From NCBI GenBank assembly GCA_019155185.1, contig CM032813.1, positions 6,183,001 to 6,247,000 on the forward strand: a stretch of DNA of 64,000 nt, in the 5' to 3' direction. Source of the DNA: Beaufortia kweichowensis. Lineage: Eukaryota > Chordata > Actinopteri > Cypriniformes > Gastromyzontidae. Within the stretch, counting starts at the first letter, position 1. Each line of letters begins with the position of its first letter. The position numbers and the translations under genes were made by a program. Under the pieces are notes generated by a model that was given only the letters and a program-made list of their open reading frames with translations, did not search any database and was not told the origin of the DNA. Of the stretch, positions 45,337 through 58,069 are shown piece by piece.

Positions 45337-46254
45337 TCATTAAATCAGATTTTCATCAGATTTGTTAAGGATCCATCACTGAACACACTGTACGTTGTGC
45401 CAGATAACTTTGGGTTTATAGCCCAATAAAATTTCAGTTTACTTTGATTTTTAGTTTCCGTTCTCCTGCTGGTCCAAATTCCCATTATTTCAAGTGTTTA
45501 TGATTTGATTTATTCAGATTTCGCTTTGTTTTCTTTGACAATTATAGATATTGCTGTCCAGAGAAACAAACGCAACACCATCCCTGCGATGTTTCTCCTT
45601 TGATTTGGGTTTAAATGTGTTTTTAAAGTGAGCTCAGCACTGGTTGTGTCAGTGACAGTAATGTTTGGTGACGTTGTGCCTTCCTGGAGGGAGGCATTTA
45701 CATTAGGCTGTGAGCGAGAGCCAGACTCTGGCGCGGGGGTTACAGGAGCAGAACTCAGCTCGGTGGCACAGCATTAATCTGTCACTCAGTGTGCTGATGG
45801 GATTTATACTTCTAACCCAGTTGTGTTTGTGATCAGTCACTATAGGTGGCAGGTTTCAGAATGAATGTGGTTGGTTTTTGATTGTACTCAGATTGGTGGT
45901 CTCGGAAGAGAGTGCTGGAATTGCTTTTAAATCAGATATATTTATGTAAAAGTATAAACGGAGATTGTAGAGTAAGTCTACCCTGGGAATTTTTTTTTAA
46001 CCAAAACGCTGAGAGAAACTATGTGTTACAGTAAAACTATGTGTCATGGTAAAATCATTAGTTATATTTAAAAATAATAGTAAAGTATAATACTTAACGT
46101 AGTTTATTTGCTTGAGGTTGCCAGGCAATGTAGCACCTTTAGAATTACCATTATTATAAAATTCATCTAACGTAAGGTCGCAGGTATGTCAGATCGTTTT
46201 CTTTTTTGTTTTATTAAATTCACATTGAGAAATGGAGGAAAGGTAAACCTTTAA
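45337..46254. other. Non-coding sequence
   Basis: Nothing recognised. The stretch 45640-45760 is moderately GC-rich. Confidence 0.5.
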
Positions 46255-46340
46255 ACATTTATACATTGGGCATACGCTTTTATCCAGTGACTTACAGTGC
46301 ATTAAATCTATACATTTTTATCAGTATGTATGTTCCTTAA
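46255..46340 (-). repeat. 3' tail of an L2-mobilised SINE/LINE, minus strand
   Basis: ACATTTATACATTGGGCATA, then CGCTTTTATCCAGTGACTTA and CAGTGCATTAAATCTATACA and TTTTTATCAGTATGTATGTT, is the reverse complement of the tail of a common cyprinid SINE. In that SINE the tail reads AACATACATACTGATAAAAA…AAGTCACTGGATAAAAGCG. The tRNA-like head expected further on at higher coordinates is absent, so this is a truncated copy. Confidence 0.75.
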
Positions 46341-49300
46341 GGGTTAAACTCATTCATTTTTTATTTTAAATTAATTCAATATATGTACATGTTTGTTAAT
46401 GGTTCTAATGATGCAGAAACATTTCTTGGTGACATCTGTAGTTGCTTTTAGTGACACTGTTTACCTCAGCAGTTAATAAGCCTACATGGTGTCTATGCTT
46501 GACCAAAGATCTATTCATAATTGTGAAGAAAAGCATTTTTCTATTTGAGTACAGAAATTAGGTGACTTGATTTTGTTGCACTTGTTTTCACTTGTTTGCT
46601 TGAAGTGAACTGTAATTCTGCATTTGCTTTATGATCTAAACGTGTGTACGTGTTTGTTTATCTAAAAAATGATGTACATATGGCTACAGTAGCACCAGTC
46701 AGTTATTGCTGACGCAAGTAATTGATTGCATACATGAAAGAAGATACAGTGTGAACGTTTCTGCATGAACCTCATGATCAATGTTATCTTCTCAGACCTT
46801 CTGCTGTGCCTCATCGAGTTTAATGGATTTAATTATGAAGACTTGGTTGGGGCACAACGTAAATCTTCAGGCCAGCACAACATAGTCATCACTGGAATTT
46901 GTATGCTCACTGCATGGCACCGTATGCGTCTTATCCATCCTAGATCTGACTGAAAATATTGAAAATTTAGCAAGTGAGTGCAGTTTTTAATATCAGGACA
47001 GACACTTGGTAGTTCAGGTAGAATATTTAAAAAGGTTATATCATGAGAAATGAAATTTTCCTTGATCTTTAGAGATGAAAGAGCGTGATGTACCACATAA
47101 AAAACATACTGCAACTTTTAAAACTCAAAACTTCCTCCACAGTCCCATTTCCTCTGTTTAGTGGTACATTTAATAGATAACTGCAAAACTCTTTTTTGAT
47201 TTGTTTTTGGTTTTGATTTGATGGGATCTTTACAGACCATTAAACATGGATGTGGAAGAGATATTTTCCTTCAACACCTTCCAACAATTCCTCTGACTTC
47301 TATCTCAAGCAGCAGAAAGTGAGACCAATGACCGGTTCATGTTTTTCACACTGGTTCTGAAAGGTGAAAGATGAAAGCCTATTGGTTCCATCATACTGTA
47401 GCACTGCTTGTAGTGATGCGCTTTGACCCTTAAATGTATTTCCCAGCTAAACTATAGCTTTTATGTCCCTTAGGATTTTTTGTGTTTGTTTAAATTTCCG
47501 TCTGTCTTCTGTAAGAGAGACGAGTGCTGTGTTCCTGCGCTCGAATGGCTGACTCAGCCAAGAGTGAACGTGTTGTTGTCTTATTCTGTGAATCTTTTTT
47601 TTTTTCTTGGCATATGCTCTGAACTGCTTCTGCAGCAGAACAATGTAACACATGTTTGATCATCACAACTGGTTGAGCATTACTTTGGGTTCAAATCTTA
47701 GGAAACAGATACTGATAACAAAAATGGCATGAGTCTTGAGTCTTGCACTGACAGGCACTGTTTGCTTTTCTATAAAAAAAAAAGATAATCAAGTTTTCCC
47801 CTGCCGTGTTGATTCGGTTATGCTGTCCCCATTTACTGTCAACACATTTGGAGAGTCTGTTTTGTTTTTCACTTGTTTACTTCCACTCACAACTTTGGCT
47901 GCAGACGACAGCTTAACGGCACAAACCAGCATGCCTCGGGTGACATTTTATTCACCTTTCATCTTTATATGGAGTTATTTAATTCGCTGACAACAAACAG
48001 CGACTTCAAAGCAAAGGTTGAACCCACCAAGGCTGCCCTGTTTCATCTTGGTGTGAAGAGCATTCTCACGAAACTGTCTCGTCATCCACATAAACAGCAT
48101 CATATGAGGTTTTTTATATCCCTCAAGTCTCTTTGCATTGATAATTTGGTTAGGGAGTAAGAGAAAACTGCTTTTAAATGTGAGATGTTATAATTTGATA
48201 TTACCAAAATGCGTATTATTCTTAATAAAGAGTCGTTGATGATCTGTGTGTAATGAGGCCGAGAGCCCATAGTGGCCCTGTAATTGTTTCATCAGTGTTG
48301 AGGGCCACATAAGATATCCCTTTAACAAGAACAGCCATTTTTGGTTCAGATCTTGTAGTATGAGCCTCATAATGAATAAAGTTGATGAGTTCTAATGTAA
48401 TCGGTCTCCATCCCAGCCAGTTTTTGTTCTGTGATTGAATTAATCGCGCCGTATTCTCATGTGGTCATTAAATACTTAGGCCATTAGACCTCGGTTAAAC
48501 GTTTTTTAAGTGGTCTGGCCTGATTCCAGCAAGCTCAGACGGCTCCCGTCCCTCAGATGAAATAAATATACACATGTTTTGTTTGCAGTATTGCGTTTGA
48601 TGCACTCGACGTTTTGCTGCCTGGGTTTGGTTCGAGGGAAAGAGTCATTTAATATGCTAAACCCACATCTGACCCTGTTCTGCACCCAGCTGTCCTCATT
48701 TGCATGTGCAGCCATTTGTCTCTGTGTAATTTGTATGTCTGCGTACTTGACGCAGGTGATTCATTCGTATGTTCATAGGAGGATCACATTTATGAATGTG
48801 GTTTACCTCTGGCAAGCAGAAAATGCAAATGAGCGTATGGAATATTAATGAGGTGATGGACTGCAGGGGTGATGTTTTTGGCCACTAGAGGGAGCACCCA
48901 TCTATTAGTTTTATGTGTATGATGTGTATGTATATATATTTTATTTTTTTCCTTTCAATTTTTTATAGATGTATTTTTAACATTTATATATAGTCATTTA
49001 TAAAATAGCAACATTTCTTAAATGCATTAAAAGAAAAACAATGTGAACAAATGTGAATGATGATTAGCATTTCACACTTTCTATATAATCATAATGTTTC
49101 CCTGAACAGAAGGAATGCTAAATGACTATACTGACAAAGCATCAAATCCTTTCGCCCACAAGAAAGAGAATCATTTGGACTCAATGAGACACGTCAGAAA
49201 GCGTCATTACTGATCCACTTTAGGGCATTTGGAACTATAAATGGATGCCATTTGAAGTCGTCATCCAGATATGGTGTGAGTTTTGCACTCCAGTGTTTTT

Positions 49301-52300
49301 TAGGCTTGAATGATTCTCGCAGGGACTCTCCACAGGCTTCTATTGTTCATACCATGAGCAGGGGCTGTCTGAAGACCTTTATAAGGGAGTGATCATGATA
49401 ATACCGCCCTAAAAACATATGACAAAAGATATTCTGCTTTTCTTTCCTTTCTTCTCTCTCACCAGAAACATGACATGAGGTCGTAAATACTCCCAGAACC
49501 ACATTTAGCCGTGCCCCAAGCAGGCCAGCACCAGAAAATGATTCCCTTGTACTGTTTTTCCTCAGCAAAGAACATATTGAAGGCCATTAGGAAAGAACTG
49601 CAATAAATGTGATATGCTTTTCTTTTATTTTTTTAGACCTTAATGTATGTTCTCTCCACAGACGGGTATTAATAGACACTTTCTTTGAGTTTATTTTAAA
49701 AAGGAGCCAATTAGAATATCAGCCATGCACATATTGGCTGATCTCATGCCCTTGGGTGGTTGGGTGTCATAATGCTGGACACTGAACAGTACAGCAGCAT
49801 GGGAAAATATATATCGAGATAAATTAGTCTGCCAGAGCACAGACAGAGCTTTTCGCTGATAGCCATCTCTCAGAGAACCGATATTGAAGCTGCAGAAATA
49901 CAGCCTGCCCTCATCATTTCATCCCAGGCCCCATCTGGCCCCACGTGCCACGACAATAACTCCAATTACACACCCACCCATCCGTTTGAGGCGGCAAAGG
50001 CCTCCCGGGGGTCTTTAAGAAAGCCACGAGTGAAGCGCTGCCATATTTAGCGCTTATTGGTTTCCGCCAATCAAAGCGGAGAGGTACAGATAACGCCACT
50101 TCAGGTCTTTTATCATCAAAACGCATCTCTGGGTGGAACAGCGGCCCATTCACCAAAGGGAATTAAAAGAGGCCGTACAGCTCTGTCCTAAAGGATGTTA
50201 ACGTTGTGCTTTCTGACAGGCACGGCGGTTTGCTGAGGAGAGAAGAGAGTAATAATGAAGTTAGCAGGATAAGTGCAGACAAGATGGAGTCGATAAGTGA
50301 AAAAAGCTTTTAGAGTGCCAGTAACACATCACCGTATTATCCACCGTCTAGTGTTTGCAAAATTACATAGTTGTCCTGTCAGGTTAGAGTTTTTGGACTG
50401 AGAAGAAAGGAAAATAATAATAAAATAATAAACTGTTTTCTTACTAATAGAATATAAGCTTTTGCATTTTCTCTGGTACATTTAATAACCATGTTTTCAT
50501 TTCACTAGAAAATCTGTGTTTGGGGAAACATCAGGCCCAGAGGATAAGACATTACAATTGAGCAAACATAGTTATATAAGCAGTTCTTATGTATATCAAA
50601 ACAGTCCCGGGGATTTTGAAACCAACCTTTATTTACACAGCTGGTGTTGCTGTGTGAAATACTCACTACTCACATTTTTATTTTTACTGTGCCGTATAAC
50701 AGCGGTGATGTGGTTATCTAACAAACCACATATAAATGCTAAAAAGACTCTTTAGATGGTAGTGAGGATGCTACAAGGATTTTTGGACGCATAAGTCTTT
50801 GTATGTGAGGGTTTGCAAAATATTTTTTTAACATCCAAACAGAGAAAATCTCTGTTTTCATATTTTCATATATCTACAGTAAATAGTATATCTATATTGT
50901 AAGGAAATGAAACATAAGAGAAAGCAATATGATTTATACAAGGGCTTGAATGCAGGTGGCTTTTAAGTGCAGGTGGTTCATTTACCGTGCTCACCACAAT
51001 ACACCCGTACCCTTAAGGGCATTTATAATGAATTCGTTTTAAAGCAGTGAAACAGTTCATAAAGCGTACAGCTGCTATTTCTTATAAAGTCACTTTCAAT
51101 AGTTCTCAAATCCATTTGGGATGATGTTAAATGTTAATGTCCGCAATACATAAAAGTGTGGTGAAATAAAATCAGACCTTTTTTGACAGTATTGTTTTGT
51201 ACAAACGTTTAGTTCACACGCTCTGAACGTATAGCCTTTAATTACCCCAAACGTGCAAATCCATGCGTTTGAGATTTCCCATGAGTGACATTCATGATTA
51301 TGATGTCCTGTAGGGTAAAACTGGCATTTATATGCCTGGAGGCCATTAACTGGTGTTGAGTTCTTGCATTGGATTGGTTCATTAATAGCAGCGTGGCTTG
51401 TGCTTCCTCGGGTGCTGACCGCTGTCATTAGCACCAGAAAGCCGCTTGGCTCATTTACTGCGGACGTGAAGCACAGCTGGGTCCTGAAAAGCCAACACCT
51501 GGTGTACAAGAGGGACTAATGGGTGGCTTTGGCCTGGTCTGCCAGCTGAAAAGCACTTATGGCTTGTGTATTAAAGCTTTGTTTCTCATACAGAGAAGTG
51601 GAGTTATTTTTAATGGGCTAAAATATTGATTATCTTTGAAGATTGAATGAGTTTTCAATGTGTTATTGTTCAGATTTGGATCTTTTCCAAGTGATATCTT
51701 TGTCTGCCTTGCTTTTGTTGTTTTCCTCTTTCTTTCTGTCTTTCTTACAATGTAATATTATTTTTTATATAAATACGCCTATACAATTCTTTTAAACTCT
51801 TATTCAGACGTTTCAGAAAATGTATTCAGCAATCACACGTCATTCAAAGCATCTTGTTTCTGGCTGGATGAATACAACAGTCTTCCCAGCCAACCGGATG
51901 ATAAATGTTGCCCCGTCTGTTCAATATTCCACCCCCAGCCCCCTCCTAGATAAAACAGCCCCCTAAACTAGACAAAAGAGCTGTTTGCCGGGGATTCCTT
52001 AATGAGGAAGAAGGGACATGTGTGGTCGTACTTATGCCCTCATTTTTATGGGCTTTAAACAAGTAAAAGGGAACATAAAATTAAAAGTAATTTGGAGTTA
52101 AATGGCAGTAAGGCGAAGTGTAAATGGTTTTTAAGTGAACTGACTGCATTGTGTTGGAGATAAAACATTTGGATCACGTATGGACTGACAGTAATCTAAT
52201 TGAATGTGCTTTTAGAAATATGTGGAAAGTTATTTTTAATGCCTGATATTGACATTGTTGGCCAAGGCGAGCATTGCTATTGTTATACGTAAGATCAGGA

Positions 52301-53189
52301 ACTTGAACATACTATATATGGTAGAAACCAGAATGTCCCAGAGACAAACAAACAGTATGTTCTGCTAATGTTTGGCAGCTTTAGCATCATATAGCGCATC
52401 TCACTTTATTATAACAAAGAAATCTCTGGTCTGCTTTGCCAGTCTACAGCAAGAGGATTGTGTGTGTGTTTGTGCCTTGCTGTGGATGGATTTTAAAGGG
52501 TTTAGGGAGCGTGAGAGGGAGCAGCAAGATCTGTTTTAGATGCAGCTTGGAGATGGAGTGGCTTGCATAATGACAAGCATCCTGAACACACACACATAGC
52601 GCATGTATATAAGTACACATATTCTCTGGAGAAATAAGCGCCTGCAGGATTTGGTAATTATTGGTCACGCTACCTTGAAATGGACTGCTTAAATCATGTG
52701 TTTAAATATACTTATTCAGGCCATTCAGTTTCTTCACCAGTGTGGTAACGCCATTTATTTCTCACATGTTTGTATCTGCAGGGTTGTATAAAAGATGTTA
52801 AATGTTTTTCTTTACTAAATCTTTTTCAAAGAGATCAGAGAAAATATATATTTTGGGTCTTTTAATCATCTTTTGAGCTTTCTTGCAGTTTACTTTAATA
52901 ATGCAATAAATTCTAAAAGTATATAATTTACCACTTTTTAGTAAAAACTGCTTTTTTTAAACAGCGTCTGTTTTTTGTGTCATTTGTAAAATAAAAAGTA
53001 TAAATATCTAGTCTCATAAATAAAACACATCCATTGAGACTGCATTTATAATATTTATTAGTAAATAAATTAGTTAACATTTTTTATTTAATACAGGACA
53101 CTGCTTAAAAATCCATTAAACAATCCCCATAAACAATCTTGTTTTTACATTTTAGCTGTTTGTTACTGGAATCCAATACATAATCCAGA
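46341..53189. other. Long stretch of unique non-coding DNA
   Basis: I find no repeat family and no supported exon in nearly 7 kb. Acceptor-like sites such as TGTTCTCTCCACAG (about 49662) lack a matching donor. GC-rich CpG-containing segments at about 48380-48620 and 49900-50230 stand out against the AT-rich background. The 49900-50230 segment holds paired CCAAT boxes in opposite orientation (ATTGG 50056-50060, CCAAT 50067-50071). The 137-codon minus-strand frame at 51096-51509 shows no domain features. Confidence 0.45.
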
Positions 53190-53900
53190 TCTCACTACTC
53201 ACTAGGTCATGCCCACTCTTCCATTCCAGCCAATCAGCAGTCACATTGAGGCTTCCGTTTAGCATATTATCGGCAGTGATTCCGTATCCCGGCAACGGGC
53301 ATCAGCATATCTGAGTGTGGTTGTAAATCAGCCAGTCTGTGTTTGTTGAGATTCAGTCCCTGCTGATCACCATGTGCTTTTCGTGATTAGCACTGCTCAG
53401 CACACACATGGCTGACAAAGGAGTAAACCATCAGATAAAGCATAATTAATACAGGCCCAGGTAGGGGGGCAATGGGGGGCTTTCTGGTTGCGTTGAAGCG
53501 AGCTGGACTCTGTCATCGGCAGTGACAGACAATGGGAGCAGCTGTAATTCAAAGCTGAGACACGGAGCGGCTGTGGTCTCTTTTTGGTTTTTTAATATTT
53601 TTTATTTTCTGTTTTGAGAAGAGGTTTGGCTTGATCCTTCTTAAACTCTTTTCACCTTCAGTTTTTTTTCTCTCAGATGAAAACACATTGTGTCCCTGAA
53701 GCACCGGAGGGCCGTGCACATGGTGTGTGAAGGGGAGTGTGTGATATCTTCATTGGGGGTGCGAGAGACATCAAGCAGGGTGTTTTTTTCTTTGTGTTGT
53801 GAGGATTTACAGCCGCCACCAGGGCCTTGTTATATGCTCATACATTGATATTGAGGACCTGTGTTTTTATGGGATGCTTGGTGTAGCTTGCCGTCACTCA
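53190..53900. promoter_or_regulatory. GC-richer segment with CCAAT box upstream of a candidate exon
   Basis: AGCCAATCAGC at 53228-53238 is a full NF-Y CCAAT match. CpG-containing sequence follows (53280-53300 and 53480-53580), within about 800 bp of the candidate ATG exon at 54013. This may be a promoter or a conserved non-coding element. The sequence alone cannot separate the two. Confidence 0.25.
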
Positions 53901-54008
53901 GGCACCTCTGGATCAGGTGTAACAGCAAACCACGTGCATTTGGCTTGTTTACGCCGGCTCGCAGGGATGTGATAGGCTGAATCACTGAACTCTTTGGTGT
54001 TTGCTCAG

Positions 54009-54089
54009 GACAATGTTGAAGCTCAAGACATTCTGTGTGGATTACTGGCAGTTTCTTTGCCTGCAGCCTCTCAATGGCTTTTATAAAAG
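54009..54089 (+). CDS. Candidate coding exon starting at ATG 54013, unidentified
   Basis: ATG at 54013 with A at -3 opens a frame of 25 codons, beginning MLKLKTFCVDYWQF and ending LNGFYK, followed by AG and the strong donor AAAAG|GTAAGAG at 54090. Extra weight comes from the aromatic- and cysteine-containing composition. The frame would end in phase 2. A TTTGCTCAG acceptor-like site at 54000-54008 would alternatively make it an internal exon. It could be an alternative first exon of a gene continuing beyond the window. I do not recognise the peptide. Confidence 0.28.
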
Positions 54090-54604
54090 GTAAGAGGTCT
54101 TTGTTTAATGCAACAATGCTGGTGCCTCCATATGATGATGTTAAAAAAGTACAAATAATTCATTTTGACGTCATTAAAAATGTTTGAGCAGTTAAATGTT
54201 GCAGGTTTTATTAAAGCTCTTAATTCAAGCTGAAAGTACCATGACTGACCTCAGATCAGCGTCTCTTTGTGTTATTGTAAGTAAGGGGGTGTAAAGCTGA
54301 GGTCGCAGAAAGTCAGGCTGATTTAACGTGATCTCTATTGTGTCTCTGTGACCTGACAACCGTTTCCATCACAGATCTGATCCGCTCTATTGTGAAGCAT
54401 GGCACCCATCAGGCCCCTGGGCTTTCACCTGTGGTGGTCACCGTGTATAGTGTCTGGCAAATACACCTATTCGGCCTGAAGATATCTGCTTTCACATGTC
54501 TTCAGAGATATTTAATTTGTCCGTTTTATGTGTCCGTGTCTATTTGCGATGTTGGGATGACGCTGCAAGTGGTGGCTGCAGTGTCTTAAAGTGCTAGATT
54601 GTAT
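54090..54604. other. Non-coding sequence between candidate exon and MITE
   Basis: An 83-codon frame at 54338-54589 has no support. Nothing else was recognised. Confidence 0.5.
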
Positions 54605-54880
54605 TTAAAGGGATAGTTTACCCAAAAATGAAAATTATTCAACCTCATGTGAATTCATACCTGTATGACTTTCTTTCTTCTGCAGAACACAAATGAAGAT
54701 ATTTTAAAGAATGTTGGTAACCAAACAACATTGGCCCCCATTGACTTCAATTGTATGACACAAAACCTCATGTATGACATTTCTCGAAATATTTTCTTTT
54801 GTGTTCCACAGATATACAGTCATATACAGATTTTGAATAATATAAGGGTGAATTAATTATGACAGAATGTTTATTTTCTG
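54605..54880. mobile_element. MITE, 'AGGGATAGTTCACCC' family, full-length but diverged
   Basis: The left end AAAGGGATAGTTTACCCAAA precedes ATGAAAATTATTCAACCTCA and CATACCTGTATGACTTTCTT. The right half mirrors it with TTCTTTTGTGTTCCACAGAT and AAGGGTGAATTAATTATGAC followed by AGAATG. The palindromic core carries AACACAAATGAAGATATTTT and CCCCATTGACTTCAATTGTA, the signature interior of this cyprinid family. It is non-coding, although the fold-back creates short open frames. Confidence 0.85.
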
Positions 54881-57800
54881 TGATTATGTGAAATTTGTAT
54901 AATACATATATATATATTTTTAGGATTCTTTAGTACATTATTAAAAATGGTGATCATTTGTGCATTTTGGAGACTAAAGCCAAGTTCCTTATAGGAACAA
55001 TGCGCTTTAAAAGTTATGCAATATCCCATATAATTGCTTTTTGCACACACACTATAATACATGCATGTAACCTTTGCTGACTCAGGCATGCGGGTGACTC
55101 AGGAAATCCCCTGTTAACTGTTCCGGCCTGTAACCTTCTCGTCTGACAGTGTCCTTCATTCGACCACTGTAATCAGTGGCTTTTGTGTGCAGTGCAATAC
55201 CTTCAATCAAATGACAAGGAACAGTGTGGCGGGTTACTTTCAAACAAAGAAGTGAAAATTAAACGCTTCCTTTATCCTTTTCCCAGCATGCCATGTGGTA
55301 GACAATCAGCGTTGGTGTTTCAGAATAGAATTATACAGCAGTAACTGACCCACTTACACCTCTTTAGAGCACATTAAAATTATTCATAAGCGTTGACATT
55401 TTACATTTTGTTGGGCAAACAATCACATCTATAATGGATTCAGACGTTTATTCAGTCGCATCTATTAATCAAAAATTGACCTATAGTCCCTATAGAAGAT
55501 TTAATGAAGAAATGTCTTCCTTTTAGCTCAAGGTGTTACTGATGGGTACATTAACATACAGTGTATAGACTTTAAGTGCACTGTCCCTCTAAGACAGCAG
55601 AGAAAGTACAAATAATGTAATATAAATCGGCTTCCCTGATCAGAAGATGTTCTTTATTACCAATTCACTTGGTTTGTTTTCTAATAATCTCTGCAGGATT
55701 TCATTTTATGTTCGCATTCTCTGATAACAGATACTATAAATTGGTAATTTTGTCCAGCAGTACTTATGGCTTTCCATCTTTTCCATTTATTTATCTAGAA
55801 TGTGTTGCATATTAAGACACAGTGTCTGAAATACCTGAATTGAGAAATAAATGAATTGAGCTTTTTTAATTTATAACAAGGATTTGATTATTTTTCTTAT
55901 TTTTAAACCAACTATTTTTACTTTCCAACACATGTTTCATCATTTTGTCCTTGCTAAGTTTATTTTGGACCCTGTTTGAAGATATGTCTTCTTGCTTCTA
56001 GTTCTCTAAAGTTTTGTCACTTTTGTGTAAAGTTTTGCAAAGTGAGGATGAACCTAACATCACCACCATATGCAAATAAAGCAAGTTATTGCTGTTCCTC
56101 TTTAATGTGGAGGTGGCTGTAAACCCTTAGTTTTTTACCTCGTTAATATGGGTACTTGCAAAATAGTTTCACCTTTTTAGAGTCTTTATATTATGGAGTC
56201 GTTATGAAGTTGAGTATACTGATAAAACACTATTCTTTCACTTTTTTGTTGAAATAAAATCACATAATAACTTATGCATGGCTTGAGCATTTAGATGGGC
56301 TGAGAAATGAGTAAGGTTACATCACAGTGCCATCTATTTCTCATCAGAGTGAAGGAATGCAAGCAGACTAACATCAACAGCCATGAATAATGCCTCTCAT
56401 AATGAATTTATCCTAATGTGTTTTGGAGCACTTCTGTTGAGGTTATTAGCCAATATAAAGCTGTCAGCTTTGACTGCTTGAGTATAGCTTTTAAATTTAT
56501 GATTTTCTTTCGGTATGTTGTCTGCTTTAAATTGCAGTACCTGTATTTTCCTTTATAAATTTCAAACCTTTTATTTTGAAGAAGCTGCAGGGTTAAAACA
56601 AGTGCATATGTATCTATGCACTCCTCAGATAAACTCTCCTCGATTTTCAAAGATCAAAAGTCAGACATTTCTCAGATGACACAGAAAGCAATCAGTTGTG
56701 ATGTATGTTTTGGATGTTTCACAAGTTTGTTTTTAGTCACACTTTTATATTAGCCTGTTGTACTTGAAAATATATCCTATTACAGAGGAAAATTGGGTTG
56801 CAAATGCTTTCTCAGTAAAAATACTACATAATTACAGTATCAGATGCAAGGGTTGTTTTCTCAGAACGTTTTCCAGATACATTGTTGGCTTCACAAAGTC
56901 AATTCTTTTGTATACAACCACCTCCCCTTAAAATTTAAAGCAAAAGGCAGCAATTTACCTTAAAGGTCATGAAATGTTTCTAAGCCAAAGCACAGCAACT
57001 AAAACAAAAACAAAACGTGTTGCAACAAAAATCGATCTTGCTATAAACTCATTCAGTCTGTGCAGAACTTTAAGTTGATTTTGAAACTTTCCGCACTAGT
57101 TTGATTTTCCCATTTCAGCACAATTTCTTCACTGGCTCATATCCAAGTATTTCTCCTTAGAAACATTACAACCCTCTCTTTTCTTCTGTCTTTTCTTTCT
57201 TTTTAACCTCCCCCATGTGTATTCCAGTACGGTGTGTAATGCTTTAGGTTACAGTTTTGAGGGTAATCCATTTCCACAGAGCGTGCCAAGCCATACTCCC
57301 ACTTCGATTATGATCTCATAGCCTCCCACAGCACTGGATCTCCACAGCAGGTCTGGCCCCACTTAATCTTGACTGCATCAGCGTTTTTACATTCAAGTTC
57401 CATAACGACACTTATTGTTTTGTCATTGATACTAATTAGATGTAAACACTGGTCAGAGCGTGAAACACTTTAGGGAAATGTCTCGGTCTTAGCGTAAGTG
57501 TTGGCAAGCGTCTAACAAGCTCCAAACAAGATGAGAGACACTTTAAGAATGTAGAGAAAGTGCTTCGAGGAAGCGTCCGCTTGATGAGAATTAGTACATC
57601 CGGCTGTATGTCTGATGTACAGAGACACATACTCCATCTGACTACAGCAACTGTAGCCCGATCCTTCCTCGCCTTTCATGGCAACTTGTGATTGCTGCTA
57701 GACGTCTTGTCCCAGCGGGGAACATTTGGGCTGCATAAACAAAGCTAAAGACGCCTATGCATCCCAAGCAACAACTGCAGTAACCTGAACTGGGGGATGA

Positions 57801-57899
57801 ATGAATTAGAGATTTTTTTCTTCTCTTCACTCTGGAACACTTCACGCATCGCTCACGGTTTGTGGTTGAGAGAAGGAAAAGAGGAAGGAGCGCCTAGAT
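54881..57899. other. Non-coding sequence, nothing specific seen
   Basis: The DNA is AT-rich with short unsupported open frames. A pyrimidine-rich stretch at 57170-57225 ending in ATTCCAG is acceptor-like but followed by no clear exon. The stretch 57440-57900 is GC-richer and precedes the next candidate exon. Confidence 0.45.
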
Positions 57900-57939
57900 G
57901 ATTGGAGATGAGTCGACTACCCAGCACATGCTGAGCTTT

Positions 57940-58069
57940 ACTCACTATTGTCCGGGATTTGTATGTTCTCTTTCTCTTGGATCTATCTTCTGAAGAGCGG
58001 TCGGGCAGGAGATGCCCCGGACATGTTGAATCTGATGTGGAAATATTGCATTTCAGTTCGTACCATAAG
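57940..58069 (+). CDS. Candidate alternative first exon, ATG 58023, unidentified
   Basis: ATG at 58023 sits in a fair context (GACATGT, G at -3) and opens 15 codons encoding MLNLMWKYCISVRTI. These are followed by AG and the donor ATAAG|GTAGGAG at 58070, again leaving phase 2. The sequence before it (GGTCGGGCAGGAGATGCCCCGG) is GC-rich as in many 5' untranslated regions. Upstream ATGs in other frames exist and weaken the case. The exon start at 57940 is only a placeholder. Confidence 0.22.

Noticed and set aside
49640..49710. Acceptor-like TGTTCTCTCCACAG
   Set aside because: No GT donor closes an open segment within a reasonable distance.
51096..51509. 137-codon minus-strand open frame, the longest outside simple repeats
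   Set aside because: No recognisable domain, no start context or splice sites, and one frame of this size is expected by chance in 64 kb on two strands.
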